Origin: Pelobates cultripes
Taxonomy: Eukaryota; Chordata; Amphibia; Anura; Pelobatidae
Assembly (NCBI GenBank): GCA_933207985.1
Contig: OW240912.1
Location: 256,995,137-257,059,136, forward strand
Direction: 5' to 3'
DNA length: 64,000 bases
The translations under genes and the position numbers were made by a program. The notes below the pieces were generated by a model. It was not told the origin of the DNA. It searched no databases and saw nothing but the letters and a program-made list of their open reading frames with translations. Below, one piece after another: positions 22,498-34,403 of the stretch (positions are counted from its first letter, which is position 1; every line of letters starts with the position of its first letter).

Positions 22498-24513
22498 CTA
22501 AAACTTAGTCCTAGGGGTGGGCCACTGGGCCACGGCCTCTACTTTGGCTGGTTCGGGCTTCTGTTTGCCGCACCCCACTCTATGTCCCAGGTACTGCACC
22601 TCGACCATCCCTATACTGCACTTGGCCGGTTTCAATGTCAAACCAGTTTCCCTAATCCTGTCTAGGACCGCTCCTATATGGGCCAAGTGCTCCTGCCATG
22701 TATTGCTAAAAATGGCAATATCGTCCAGGCAGGCACAGGTATAGTCCTGGAACCCATCCAGTAGTCGGTCCACCATCCTCTGGAAAGTAGCTGGGGCGTT
22801 TTTCATCCCAAATGGCATGACCTTAAACTGGTACAAACCAAATGGGGTGACAAAGGCTGACTTAGGGATGGCATCTGGGGCCAGGGGAATTTGCCAATAC
22901 CCCTTACATAAGTCAGTAGTAGTGAGGTATTGGCCCCTGGCCATCCTGTCCAGTAGTTCATCTATCCGTGGCATAGGATAGGCATCCGACACGGTTTTCT
23001 CGTTCAATCTCCTGTAGTCCATGCAGAAGCGAGTCGTACCGTCTCGCTTTGGTACGAGCACTACAGGGGAAGCCCAGGGACTGTCTGAGGGCTCAATCAC
23101 CCCCAGTTGGAGCATCTCATCGATCTCCTTGCGCATATTTTCCCTCACCGCTTCAGGGATGCAGTAGGGGGTCTGGCGCATGGGTAGTTGCCCTGGGGTC
23201 TCTACCTGGTGAGTGGCCAGAGGGGTGTAACCAGGTACATTAGAGAACGTGTCTCGTTTCTCTTCCAATAGCTGCTGTACCTCGATATGCTCCTGTGGGC
23301 TCAGCCGGTCTCCCAGTGCAACCTCCCCTAAATCCCCAGACAACTGCCCATCTCCCAGCAGATCTGGGAGTGGTAAGCTGTCAAACTCGTCAGAGTTGGG
23401 CGCACATATGGCGGTTACCTCCTCGGAGCGCTCCTGGTAGGGCTTCATCATGTTCACATGGAGCATGCGTCTCCCTCCAGTCCCTGTGCAGGGGCCGATG
23501 ATATAGATGGTGTCACATCTCTGTTCCACCACCCTATATGGTCCCTGCCAGGCGGACTGTAGCTTGTCATGTCGGACAGGTTTTAAAATTAGCACTTTTT
23601 GCCCGACCTGAAAGCTACGGTCCCTGGCTCCCCGATCATACCACGTGCGCTGGCGGGTCTGTGCCGCCTGAAGGTTTTCCCTTACCGTCCTAGTCAACGC
23701 TTCCAGGCGGTCTCGTAATGCCAACACATATGGTATGATGGGAGTGCCATCTGCGCTCCGGTCCCCCTCCCAATGCTCTCTAATAAGATCTAGGGGGCCT
23801 CTGACTCTCCTCCCAAATAGCAGTTCAAACGGGGAAAACCCTGTGGACTCCTGCGGCACCTCCCGGTAAGCGAATAGGAGATGCGGCAGGAATCGCTCCC
23901 AGTCCTTGTGGGTCTCTGCGAAGGGTCGGAGCATTTGTTTCATTGTACCATTGAACCGTTCGCAGAGCCCATTAGTCTGGGGGTGGTAAGGGGCACTGAT
24001 AATAGGCTTAATGCCACAGATCCTCCAGAGGTGTTGGGTGAATTCTGCGGTAAATTGGGTACCCTGATCCGAGATAATCTCCCTGGGTAATCCCATCCGG
24101 GAGAAGATCCGCATGAGGGCATCCGCGACCGTTTCAGCGTGGATGTTGGTCAGAGCCACTGCCTCTGGATATCTAGTGGCATAATCTACCACAGTTAAAA
24201 TGTACCTTTTGCCTGACGGGCTAGCTTTTTTGAGGGGGCCTATCAAATCTACAGCTATTCTGCTAAAGGGTTCCTCAATTATGGGTAGGGGGTGTAGTTT
24301 TGCCTTCCTTCGGTCTCCCCTTTTCCCTACCCTCTGGCAGGTATCGCACATAGTGCAATACCTGCGCACTTCCTGGCTGATCCCTGGCCAGAAGAAACTT
24401 TGGGTCAGTCTGTACTTAGTGCGGCTGACCCCTAAATGTCCAGATAGCGGAATATCATGCGCTATCCGGAGTAACTCTGCTCGGTACCGCTGCGGCACCA
24501 CTAGCTGCCTCAT
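22498..24513 (-). pseudogene. Gmr1-like pol: integrase followed by reverse transcriptase (671 codons open)
   Basis: The N-terminal zinc-binding region has H-x-H (HDIPLSGH) and CTMCDTC. The integrase core shows VDLIGPL, ISDQGTQF and the Glu in LCERFNG, the DDE triad. A chromodomain-like or GPY-type tail follows (WQGPYRVVEQR). The reverse transcriptase then shows LVPKRDGTTRFCMDYRRLN, PFGMKNAPATFQRMVD and CLDDIAIFS, where the usual YxDD is CLDD. The open frame ends at 22498 by an indel; reverse transcriptase sequence continues in another frame. The true polyprotein frame extends upstream of the ATG at 24513, overlapping the end of Gag-protease in a different frame. Confidence 0.92.
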
Positions 24514-24515
24514 TA

Positions 24516-26318
24516 CTATCGGGTCTGACCCAGCAATCTGCTTGTCTGTCTCCCTGTATAAAAGCTGCTTGTCCCAGACAAATCTCTCTCCCTCCCTCCG
24601 GGTGAGTCAGTGACAACCTTGTCCCTATATACTTGCAGCGTAGGGTCGGTTACTACTTCAGCTGCAAATTCATTAGGTGGGGCCCAGGGGACACATTCTA
24701 AGGAAGGGGAAGGGTCTCTTACCTGAACCTCCGGGAGTGTGTTGTAGTCCTGGGTGCGGGCCTGTTGTCGGCTGACCACAGGGTGAGCTTCTCCTGTGGT
24801 GGGCGTCTGGGGCTCACAAGCAGACGTGAGCCTCCCCAGATCGTTCCCCAATAAAACCTCTGCCGGTAACTGCGGCATCAACCCCACCTCCACGTGTCCT
24901 GACCCCGCTCCCCAATGCAAATGTACCCTTGCTGTAGGTAGCCGGTACACTGCTCCCCCAGCTACCCTGACGGCTACAGTTTTACTGAGCTTAGCCTGAT
25001 CCGAAACCAGGTGACTCTTTACCAGGGTGATAGTAGCTCCTGAGTCACGTAGTCCTTGGACCGCTTTACCCTCCAAGTATACTGTCTGTCTATGGTGCTG
25101 ACGATTATCAGCATTGGCCTGGACTGGATCCGCCTCGTGCAATAAATCCCACTGTTCCACGGTGGTAATGGGTACTGCTGAACCATATGGTGTTGCCACT
25201 ATGTCCTGGTAGTGGTGGGCTGCGGCTGCTCTTGATGGTGGTGGTGGGCCTGGTCGGATCCAGGTGGAACGATCCCGTAGTTGTGGGCATTTCCTTTTAT
25301 AATGTCCCCATTTCTGGCAGTGATGACAGGGCCCAGAAGTGGTCTGGCGGAAACGTGGCTGTGCAGCAGGCGGTGGTGGTGGTGGTAGTTGTCTCGGTGG
25401 AGCTGGGGTGTAGTTGGTTCCCCCAAAGGTTTTAAATGTGGCTTTTGGAGCTACAGGTTTTTGCTGCCTGCGTGCATCCAGGTACTCATCTGCCTTCCTG
25501 GCAGCTTCGGTGAGGGAGGTAGGGTTTCTGTCCCTTACCCACTCCTGGACATCGTTGGTTACTCCCTCATAAAATTGCTCCATCAGCATCATCTGTATTA
25601 CATCCTCCATGGACCGTGCCTTGCTAGCTTGCACCCACCCGAGTGCTGCCCTTTGTAACCTGCATGCCCACTCTGCGTGTGAGTCTTTTTCCACTTTCTT
25701 TAAATCCCTGAATCTCCGCCGGTATGCTTCTGGTGTTATAGCATACCTGGCTAGTATAATTTCTTTTACTTTACTGTAATTCCGGATTTCCTCATTGGGC
25801 ACAATACGATATGCCTCTGCTGCCCTCCCAGTTAACCTTCCTGCCAAAATAGGTACCCAGTCCTCTGCGCTGATTCTATGCAGTGCACACAGTCTCTCAA
25901 AATCTTGCAGGAAAGCGTCCATATCTTCCTCTGCCTCCACATACATTTTAAAAGCCTGGTATGGTATTTTCGGCTTACCTTCTTGTGGCATATTTACTGC
26001 AGAGCTGCGTTCTGGGGCTGCTGTTGTCTGTTTCCTTAAGATGAATTCCTGGACCTCTGTCATGGTCTTTGAAATAATTTCTGCTGGAGGGTGTTCCCCA
26101 TAAAAAGACAGCCTAAATTGTAGTTGCCTCTGGAACTCCATCTGTTCCTGTGTTTCTCCCGAATCCCCCTGTTCGGGAACCGAATCGCCATCCATTCGGT
26201 ACTCTGCCATAAGTTCAGTAATGAGTACTGCTTTCTTCTTGTTGCTGGCTTGGATGACCCTTGCCTCCAGGAGGTCCTTTAGCGTGGAATGTTTTAGCGC
26301 AGCAAAATCAATCTCCAT
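24516..26318 (-). CDS. Gmr1-like Gag-protease (about 600 aa)
   Basis: An ATG at 26375 touches the LTR, where the primer site should lie, so the ATG at 26318 (MEIDFAALKHSTL) is the better start. The middle contains a SCAN-related capsid segment (PEAYRRRFRDLKK ... IQMMLMEQFYEG). A proline-rich stretch follows, then a CCHC knuckle CHHCQKWGHYKRKC and an aspartic protease site, LRDSGATITL. Gag forms the particle; the protease matures it. The frame shifts at a GA-rich tract near 24590, where a two-base expansion would explain the loss of continuity with pol. A programmed shift is the alternative. Confidence 0.88.
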   Translation of the reverse strand: MEIDFAALKHSTLKDLLEARVIQASNKKKAVLITELMAEYRMDGDSVPEQGDSGETQEQMEFQRQLQFRLSFYGEHPPAEIISKTMTEVQEFILRKQTTAAPERSSAVNMPQEGKPKIPYQAFKMYVEAEEDMDAFLQDFERLCALHRISAEDWVPILAGRLTGRAAEAYRIVPNEEIRNYSKVKEIILARYAITPEAYRRRFRDLKKVEKDSHAEWACRLQRAALGWVQASKARSMEDVIQMMLMEQFYEGVTNDVQEWVRDRNPTSLTEAARKADEYLDARRQQKPVAPKATFKTFGGTNYTPAPPRQLPPPPPPAAQPRFRQTTSGPCHHCQKWGHYKRKCPQLRDRSTWIRPGPPPPSRAAAAHHYQDIVATPYGSAVPITTVEQWDLLHEADPVQANADNRQHHRQTVYLEGKAVQGLRDSGATITLVKSHLVSDQAKLSKTVAVRVAGGAVYRLPTARVHLHWGAGSGHVEVGLMPQLPAEVLLGNDLGRLTSACEPQTPTTGEAHPVVSRQQARTQDYNTLPEVQVRDPSPSLECVPWAPPNEFAAEVVTDPTLQVYRDKVVTDSPGGRERDLSGTSSFYTGRQTSRLLGQTR

Positions 26319-26375
26319 CTGTACTCCATTTATGCTTGTTCCTCTGTGAGTCTGGATCCCAGCGCTGCCAACCAA

Positions 26376-27426
26376 TGTAGCGGAGATACAATATTCCCCA
26401 GGTTATCTCCGCTTATGATCCCAGTGAGGCTCAGGAACAAGTAAATTATAAATCCACAGGCAAGGTTTCCAGCAGGCAAAATAATCCAATAGTATCCCCA
26501 CAGCAATCCCAATGACTGGACGACACACAGCATCAGGAGCAGAACTGACAACCTTTATTCCACAATGCCTTATATAGCATGCTCCCATGCAAGGGACGGA
26601 TTTTCATCCATTAGTACAGTACCCAATCCGGCAATAGTAACCTCCCACACATCTCCTCCCCTCAGCCTGCATCATAATCCCCTTATACTGTACCTAAATT
26701 CCCCCAGTTTATGGATGTATCCCTAAACCTAGGGGTACCCCTTTAAATGGCACATCCCCTGGTAGCCCTGATCTGGGTGAGCAACATATCCAAAAATCAC
26801 CCAGATCGGACCAGGGGTTCAGGAAATTTATGGAGGTACTAAAAAGACCGACCACGCTGGATAGAACAGCCGAATTGGGTTCCATGCGATGGGGCCCTGC
26901 AGTCGGTCCCAGTACAAGGGAATAATTTACACGAACGGCTAAGGCTACAGAGATCAGGTAGGATTCACATGAATCCCCTCGTTCGGTTGTTTCTGTCTAC
27001 CGAACGAGGGGCCGTTCGTTAGTTTGGAACCGAACGGACCGGGCTTGTGGAGGTCTCAGCGGTGTTCACCTAGTCGAGTGTCTGATTTGGGTTCCAGACA
27101 CTCGACGGCAAAACACCGTTGTTCATGAGTTTTAAAATGGCTGCCACCACGTGTTCGTTTCCCGAATGGCGGCCACCCCGAGACAAAGGACCTACTGCAT
27201 AGCTTGTTAATTACCCATTCGCAACATTGTTGCAACGGGTAATTGGAGGCACACTTCAAACAGGGAAGGTCTGATTGTTCGGTAGTTTCATTCCCTTAGT
27301 TTATTCGAATGATTCTACCAAACAATCAGACGAATACACCTTATTTAAACACATATAAAACCAGCAGTTTACACGAATGCAGTGAACACATGAAATTTTC
27401 AGGACAGCCCAGTGCCATCCGCTACA
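26376..27426 (-). repeat. 5' LTR of the Gmr1-like element (1051 bp)
   Basis: On the minus strand it reads TGTAGCGGATGG ... CTCCGCTACA, then TTGGTTGGCAGCGCTGGG at the start of the internal region, a candidate primer-binding site because it contains TGG. It contains about 240 bp missing from the other LTR, and the palindrome-like GCAACATTGTTGC shared with the solo LTR at 11347. Confidence 0.88.
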
Positions 27427-27634
27427 TGTTTCATTTGAATCCTTTCCTTCTCTAAATTCTTCATTCGAAAATAAAACATTCAGTTTTAAATATATCAATT
27501 TAATAAAGATGATCAAGAAAGCTTACTACAAGAACTGCATGTAGTAAGGAAACGTGAAACTCGGCATGGCTGTTAATGCTGCTTCATAAATCAAAGGGTA
27601 AATATTTACACTTTCCATATTATTAGACTGTTAC

Positions 27635-27659
27635 CTGTGCTTTCCAAATGGATTGTTCA
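27635..27659 (-). pseudogene. Broken type B exon (acceptor side lost)
   Basis: Only 25 nt at the donor end remain (CAATCCATTTGGAAAGCACAG then GTAACAG is interrupted at its 5' side). The sequence then jumps to the ATCAAAGGGTAAATG intron of an A half-unit. The junction is an unequal-crossover scar within the GTAACAG-adjacent intron. Confidence 0.65.
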
Positions 27660-27705
27660 AATCAAAGGGTAAATGTTTATAATTACCATATTATTAGACT
27701 GTTAC

Positions 27706-27783
27706 CTGAACTGCCTGAATTAATTCTTCATGTAGTCTTTGTTTTGGATTTATCATTACGTCTTGTTTTTCAAAATTTTCTAC
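27706..27783 (-). CDS. Putative 78-nt exon, type A (unit 5)
   Basis: Glu1 is Val; Val25 uses GTT. Open; acceptor CTATGTGTAG and donor GTAACAG kept. It lies just past the Gmr1-like insertion and the broken B exon. Confidence 0.7.
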
Positions 27784-28451
27784 CTACACATAGAATTGAA
27801 ATACATTTTCAGGATATGTTAATAGTAATACAGACAATATGTGTATTAAGAAGAAAAAAAGTTTTTAACTGAAATGAGAAATCAAAGTGAATTTCAAGTT
27901 TAAGTCCAAAGTAGTCAAAGTAGATGAATAGCTGACTTAGATAATTGTTTCTATGTCACTTAGTTTGATCTTACACTTGAAATTCATTTTGAATTCTAAT
28001 TATAATAAATAACCTGTGAGGGTTCTTCACATTTATATATATGAGACGAGATTTTAGAAAGTTTAAACTTCTAACCTCCAAACCGAACATTCACTTTCTA
28101 AAGAAGTCAGGGAAGCTAATATAAAAGAATGTAGGCCTCAATTACTTTTTAACGTCTACACTAAGATTACAGTGTTATCTAATTCCAATTAATATATAAA
28201 GGTAACTCCATGAAACGAACACTTCAAGCATCATCGAGATTTGTTTAATTTAAAATCCTTTCCTTCTCTAACTTCTTCATTTGGAAATAAAAACATTTAG
28301 TATTAAATATATCAAGTTAATAAAGATGATAACGAAGCTTTACTACAAGAACTGCATGTAGTAAGGAAACGTGAAACTCGGCATGGCTGTTAATGCTGCT
28401 TCATAAATCAAAGGGTAAATATTTATACTTTCCATATTATTAGACTGTTAC

Positions 28452-28529
28452 CTGTGCTTTCCAAATGGATTGTTCATGAGCTGTTCCTTGTGGATCCATC
28501 ATTTTGTTCCATAATCTAGCATTTCTTCT
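28452..28529 (-). CDS. Putative 78-nt exon, type B (unit 5), RRN...LWN variant
   Basis: Same Arg2/Trp7 pair as the exon at 18098; open, splice sites intact. Confidence 0.7.
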
Positions 28530-29659
28530 CTACACATGAAATTTAAATACATTTTCAGGATATTTCAATAGTAATACAAGACAATATTTTTTTATTAGGA
28601 AGAAAACACAAAGAGGGTTTTTCACTGAAATGAGAATTCAAAGTGAATATCAAGTTTAATTCCAAAGTAGCCAAAGTAGAAGCATAGTTGACTTAGTGAA
28701 TTATTTCCATGTCAGTTAGTTTGGCTGTACACTTGATATTCACTTTGAATTCTCACTTTAGTAAGTAACCCTGAGCGTGTTTCACATTTCTCTATATGAG
28801 AAAGGAGACTTCAAAAAGTTGAAACGTCTTTCCTCAAGTTGCTGTGAATCTGTCTAAATGTGCATTATACATGGCCAGGAACGTTTTTGTAACGGTACTG
28901 AATAATTTGGAAGCCTTATTATATCAAGGACTCTGCCATCTATCATAAAAGCACCCAATTACGCACCGTTTAATCTAATTAACTAAATTATTTAAACCAG
29001 AATTCAATGAATCTCTGGTTTTAAGCTCTGATATTGACGTTGTCTAGATTATCCTTTTAATTCTGCCCTCCTAAACTGAACACAGCGATCTGTGAATGGT
29101 CCCACCCCTCCCACCCACCCCCCTAACAAAACACAGCGATTTCCAGGAAAGAGAGAAGAGAGGACTGGAGCCAGAGTGGCCAATTCATAAATGCATGACA
29201 GATATACAAAACCAGAATGTGTGTATGAGTGTGTGTATGTGTGTGTATACATATAAAATTTGTTGTTATATTTAACAAGTCAAGTCTTTTGTTTTTTTAG
29301 TTTGAAATGAGGGAGGGTCAAGAGCAATAATTCATTTTCAGAAATAATTTATTAATAAAGACTTGAAGGGCATGAGTATACAATGTTATTTATATTACAA
29401 TTATATGGCCTACACAGATTATTTGTTCTATCTGTATCTCTGTTGAGATTTGTTTCATTTGAATTCTTTCCTTCTCTAAATTCTTCATTCGAAATTAAAA
29501 CATTCAGTATTAAATATATCAATTTAATAAAGATGATCAAGAAAGCTTACTACAAGAACTGCATGTAGTAAGAAAATGTCAAACTTGGCATTGCTGTTAA
29601 TGCAGATTTGTAAAACAAAAGGGTAAATGTTTTTATTTTCCATATTATTAGACTGTTAC

Positions 29660-29737
29660 CTTTACTGCCTGAATTAATTCTTCATGTAGTCTTTGTTTTG
29701 GATTTATCATTACGTCTTGTTTTTCAAAATTTTCTAT
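29660..29737 (-). CDS. Putative 78-nt exon, type A (unit 6)
   Basis: Glu1 is Ile and Gln26 is Lys. The acceptor is altered to CTATGTGAAG (AG kept) and the donor context is AAAG/GTAACAG. The frame stays open despite the weaker sites. Confidence 0.62.
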
Positions 29738-30412
29738 CTTCACATAGAATTGAAATACATTTTCAGGATATGTCAATAGTAATACAGACATTATGTGTAT
29801 TAAGAAGAAAACACAGACAGAGTTTTTAACTGAAATGAGAAATCAAAGTGAATTTCAAGTTTAAGTCCAAAGTAGTCAAAGTAGATGACTAGCTGACTTA
29901 GAGAATTGTTTCCATGTCACTTAGTTTGATCTTACACTCGAAATTCATTTTGAATTCTAATTATAATAAATAACCCGTAAGGGTGCTTCACATTTATATG
30001 TATGAGAAGAGATTTTAGAAAGTTGAAATTTCTAACCTCCAAACCCAACATTCACTTTCTAAAGAAGTCAGGGAAGCTAATATAAAAGAATGTAGGCCTC
30101 AATTACCTTTTAACATCTACACTAAGATTACAGTGCTATCTAATTCCAATTAATATATAAAGGTAACTCCATGAAACGAACACTTGAAGCATCATCGAGA
30201 TTTGTTTCATTTAAAATCCTTTCCTTCTCTAACTTCTTCATTTGGAAATAAAAACATTTAGTATTAAATATATCAAGTTAATAAAGATGATAAAGAAGCT
30301 TTACTACAAGAACTGCATGTAGTAAGGAAACGTGAAACTCGGCATGGCTGTTAATGCCGCTTCATAAATCAAAGAGTAAATATTTATACTTTCCATATTA
30401 TTAGACTGTTAC

Positions 30413-30490
30413 CTGTGCTTTCCAAATGGATTGTTCATGAGCTGTTCCTTGTGGATCCATCATTTTGTTCTTTAATCTAGCATTTTTTCT
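30413..30490 (-). CDS. Putative 78-nt exon, type B (unit 6), consensus
   Basis: Matches B consensus throughout; acceptor and donor intact. The L2-like LINE at 31116 lies in the intron on its 5' side. Confidence 0.72.
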
Positions 30491-31115
30491 CTACACATGA
30501 AATTGAAATACATTTTCAGGATATTTCAATAGTAATACAATACAATATTTTTTATTAGGAAGAAAACACAGAGAGGGTTTTTCACTGAAATGAGAATTCA
30601 AAGTGAATATCAAGTTTAATTCCAAAATAGCCAAAGTAGACGCATAGCTGACTTAGTGAATTAGTTTGGCCGTACACTTGATATTCACTTTGAATTCTCA
30701 CTTTAGTAAGTAACCCTGAGCGTGTTTCACATTTCTTTATATGAGAAAGGAGATTTCAAAAAGTTGAAACTTCTTTCCTCAAGTTGCTGTGAATCTGTCT
30801 AAATGTGCGTTATACATGGCCAGGAACATTTTTGTAACGGTACTGAATATTTTGGAAGCCTTATTATATCAAGGACTCTGCCATCTATCATAAAAGCACC
30901 CTATTACGCATCGTTTAATCTAATTAACTGCGTTATTGAAACCAGAATTCAAGCTCTGATATTGATGTTGTCTAGATTATCCTTTTCATTTTGCTCTCCT
31001 AAACTGAACTCAGCGATCTGTGCATGGTCCCACCCCCCATCCCCCCTAACAAAACACAGTGATTTCCAGGAAAGAGAGACGAGAGGACTGGAGCCAGAGT
31101 GGCCAATTCATAAAT

Positions 31116-33811
31116 ATCCTTTTCTTCTTTTGAAGTTCACACTGTCCGCCTATTTAAACCCACTCCTTTAAGAATTGCTATCATCTACCGCCCCCCCGGT
31201 TATCCTAGACTATTCATTGAGCACTTTTCTTCCTGGCTTCCCCACTTCCTCTCATCTAGCACTCCTTTCCTTATACTTCTGGATTTCAATATCCCAATCA
31301 ATAACCCAAATTGCACTGATGGCTCTCGTCTGCTCTCTGTAACCTCCTCCTTTGGCCTTACGCAATGGTCCAATTTAGCAACCCATACAGCAGGAAACAC
31401 TCTTGATCTTGCCTTCACCAACCTCTGTACTGCCTCTAATCTCTCCAATATTCCTTTTCCTCTATCTGACCACCATCTGCTGACTTTTGACATTGGCATA
31501 CCTAAGACCCAATTGACACCACCATCTGAACATCACTCTCACAGAAACCTCCAATGTCTTTACCTAGAGAATTTCTCCATCAATCTCCAAACTCTCCTTT
31601 TACCTATCTCAAACCTCACCTGTCCTAGTTCTGCAACCTCCTTCTACAATTCCACCCTCTCCTCTCAACTAGACATCATGGCACCTTGTACATTTAAACG
31701 CTGCAGGCCCCCCCAACAACAACCCTGGCACACCAAGCTCACTCGATACCTCCAAAAATGCTCCAGAACTGCTGAATGCTGTTGGAGAAAGTCTCACTGT
31801 GCATCTGACTTTCTCCACTATAAATTTATGCTGAGCTCATACAGCTTGGCTCTTTCCTCTGCAAAAGTTAATTACTTCAATACCCTCATAACCACACTCT
31901 CCCGCGAACCCAAACGACTATTTCACACATTTAACTCTCTTCTTCGCCCTGCTGTTCCTCCTCCACCTACTAACTTGACCGCCTCAGACTTTGCAACTCA
32001 CTTCACTGACAAGATCTCTTCAATCAGAGAAGAGATCTCTCATCTTTCTTCTTCCCCTTACGATACTTCCCCTAACTTCACTCCCTCTGCTGTTCTATGT
32101 TCATTTGCACCCGCTACATTGGAAGAGGTTTCTGCTCTGCTCCGGTCCTCCCGCCCCACCACCTGCTCCCTAGATCCAATTCCCTCGCATCTCATCTGTA
32201 CTCTGTCTTCTTCTCTTTCTCCAGCGCTCACTAAAATTCTCAATCTCTCTCTCTCCTCTGGTATATTTCCGTTGCCCTTCAAACATGCAACTGTAACCCC
32301 AATTCTAAAGAAGCCCAATTTTGACCCTAACTCCCCATCCAACTATTGTCCTATCTCTCTACTGCCTTTTGCATCCAAGATCCTTGAAAAAATTGTGTAT
32401 GCGAGATTGACAGACTTTCTCGAGTCCAACTCTCTGCTAGACCCGCTTCAGTCTGGTTTCCGCGCTAAGCACTCTGTGGAAACGGCACTGACCAAAGTAT
32501 CCAATGATCTACTCACTACTCTATCCTAGTTCTCCTTGACCTGTCTGCGGTTTTTGACACTGTTGATCATCAACAGCTTCTTCTCATCCTCCGCAATATC
32601 GGTCTACAAGATATTGCTCTCTCCTGGTGCTCCTCCTATCTCTCCCAGTGCTCTTTCAGTGTTTCTTTCTCTGGCTCTGCTTCTTCTCCCCAACTCCTCT
32701 CTGTTGGTGTTCCCCAAGGTTCAGTCCTCGGTCCCCTACCTATCTCCATCTATACTGCCTCCCTTGGTAAACTCATTAGCTCCTTTGGCTTCCAATATCA
32801 TTTCTATGTGGATGACACACAAATGTACCTGTCCTTTCCTGATCTCTCCCCGTCCCTCTTGACTAGTGTCACTGACTGCCTCTCTGCTGTTTCTAACTGG
32901 AAGGCTGCCCATTTCCTTAAACTAAACTTGACCAAAACTGAAATTCGGGTCTTTCCTCCCTCAAGTGTTGTTACTCCTGTGTCTGTCTTCCTCCAAGTCA
33001 ACGGTTCTACCATCAGCTCCGCCACGCAGGCTCTCTGCATAGGTGTTCTCTTTGACTCCGACCTCTCCTTCAAGCCTCATGTTCAATCTATCGCCAAATC
33101 CTGTTATTTCAATCTCAAAAACATTGCGCGCATCCGCCCCTACTTAACTCCAGATGCGACTAAGGCTCCCAACTTGCGCCGTTACAGCCCATAATGAATG
33201 CGGCGGCAAAGCTTATCTTACTGTCCGCCCACACCTCCCATGCCTCACCCTTCTGTCAGTCCCTACATTGGCTTCCTATAAAATATAGAGCTCAATTTAA
33301 AATTCTGTTTTTTGCTTTCAAATCTCTACATAATGCTGCTCCCACCTATCTATCCTCCCTTATACACAAGTATGTCCCGTCTAGGCCCTTACGATCTGCT
33401 GAAGACATACGTCTATCTTCTGTCCGTACTCCCACCTCTGATGCTCACCTTCAAGATTTCTCGAGGGCAGAACCGTTCCTGTGGAACTCGCTTACCTCCT
33501 CTGTTAGATGCTCACCCAGTCTCCAACCCTTCAAAAAATCGTTAAAAACCCACTTCTTCATAAAAGCGTATCAATTAAACTGATAATAGCTCCTGACTGA
33601 TACCTCTTCTGCAACTGTCACTAGTCTGATACTATCCTTACCTTTTTGTGTCATTTTACCCCACTCCCTCTAGCATGTAAGCTCATTGAGCAGGGCCCTC
33701 AACCCCTCTGTTCTTGTGTGTCCAACTTGTCTGGTTACAACTACATGTCTGTTCGTCCACCCATTGTAAAGTGCTGCAGAATTTGACGGCGCTCTATAAA
33801 TATCATAATAA
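31116..33811 (+). mobile_element. L2-like (CR1 group) LINE, copy 1
   Basis: It interrupts the monomer sequence GGCCAATTCATAAAT/GCATGACAG. The 3' end is GGCGCTCTATAAATATCATAATAATAATA, the short-repeat tail of CR1/L2-type LINEs in place of poly(A). Endonuclease remnants start near 31143, reverse transcriptase occupies about 31840-33200, and a 3' region of about 220 bp follows the last coding block. The second copy at 37511 sits at the same target base. Confidence 0.88.
31143..33583 (+). pseudogene. L2-like endonuclease/reverse transcriptase, broken
   Basis: Endonuclease blocks such as [10 protein letters not shown] and [11 protein letters not shown] are readable in 31200-31500. The reverse transcriptase shows [31 protein letters not shown] and [14 protein letters not shown] in the open segment 31513-32529. 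It continues after a shift with TVDHQ-like and YVDD-like (MWMTHKC in the shifted frame) regions. About 22 nt are missing near 32520 compared with copy 2, and a longer deletion lies near 33170. Inactive. Confidence 0.85.
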
Positions 33812-34325
33812 TAATAGATGCATGACAGATATACAAAACCAGAATGTGTGTATTTGTGTATACATATAAAATATTTTGTTATATTTAACAAGTCAAGTCG
33901 TTTGTTTTTTTTAGTTTGGAATGAGGGATGGTTGGAGGTTGCTTGAGAATTCTGTGCCTACAGGTGCTCTTCCAGTTAATTCTGTCAAGAGCAGTAATTC
34001 ATTTTCAGAAATAATTTATTAATAAAGACTTGAAGGGCATGAGTATACAATGTTATTTATATTACAGTTATATGGCCTACACAGATTATTTGTTCTATCT
34101 GTATCTCTGTTGAGATTTGTTTTATTTGAATCCTTTCCTTCTCTAAATTCTTCATTCGAAAATAAAACATTCAGTATTAAATATATCAATTTAATAAAGA
34201 TGATCAAGAAAGCTTACTACAAGAGCTGCATGTAGTGAGGAAATGTAAAAATTGGCATGACTGTTAATACAGCTTTGTAAATCAAAGGGGAAATGTTTAC
34301 ACTTTCCATATTATTAGACTGTTAC

Positions 34326-34403
34326 CTGTACTGCCTGAATTAATTCTTCATGTAGTCTTTGTTTTGGATTTATCATTATTTCTTGTTTTTCAAAATTTTC
34401 TTC
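34326..34403 (-). CDS. Putative 78-nt exon, type A (unit 7)
   Basis: Asp8 is Glu and Val9 is Ile, both conservative. Open; splice sites intact. Confidence 0.7.

Larger units (their letters stand above)
21033..27426 (-). mobile_element. Gmr1-like Ty3/gypsy retrotransposon, nearly complete
   Basis: Perfect 5-bp duplication TGTTT at 21028-21032 and 27427-27431. LTRs begin TGTAGCGG and end CCGCTACA. Internal order on the minus strand is Gag, protease, integrase, reverse transcriptase, RNase H. Integrase before reverse transcriptase is the hallmark of Gmr1-like elements; ordinary Ty3/gypsy elements have it last. No envelope frame is seen. Coding is broken in three places (near 24590, 22500 and 22325), so this copy is not autonomous. 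Confidence 0.93.

Noticed and set aside
25187..25435. Plus-strand frames opposite the Gmr1-like Gag and pol
   Set aside because: Antisense shadows of the recognised minus-strand coding region.
32058..32342. Minus-strand frames opposite the L2-like reverse transcriptase (also 38444-38725)
   Set aside because: Shadow frames; the plus strand carries the recognisable reverse transcriptase motifs.
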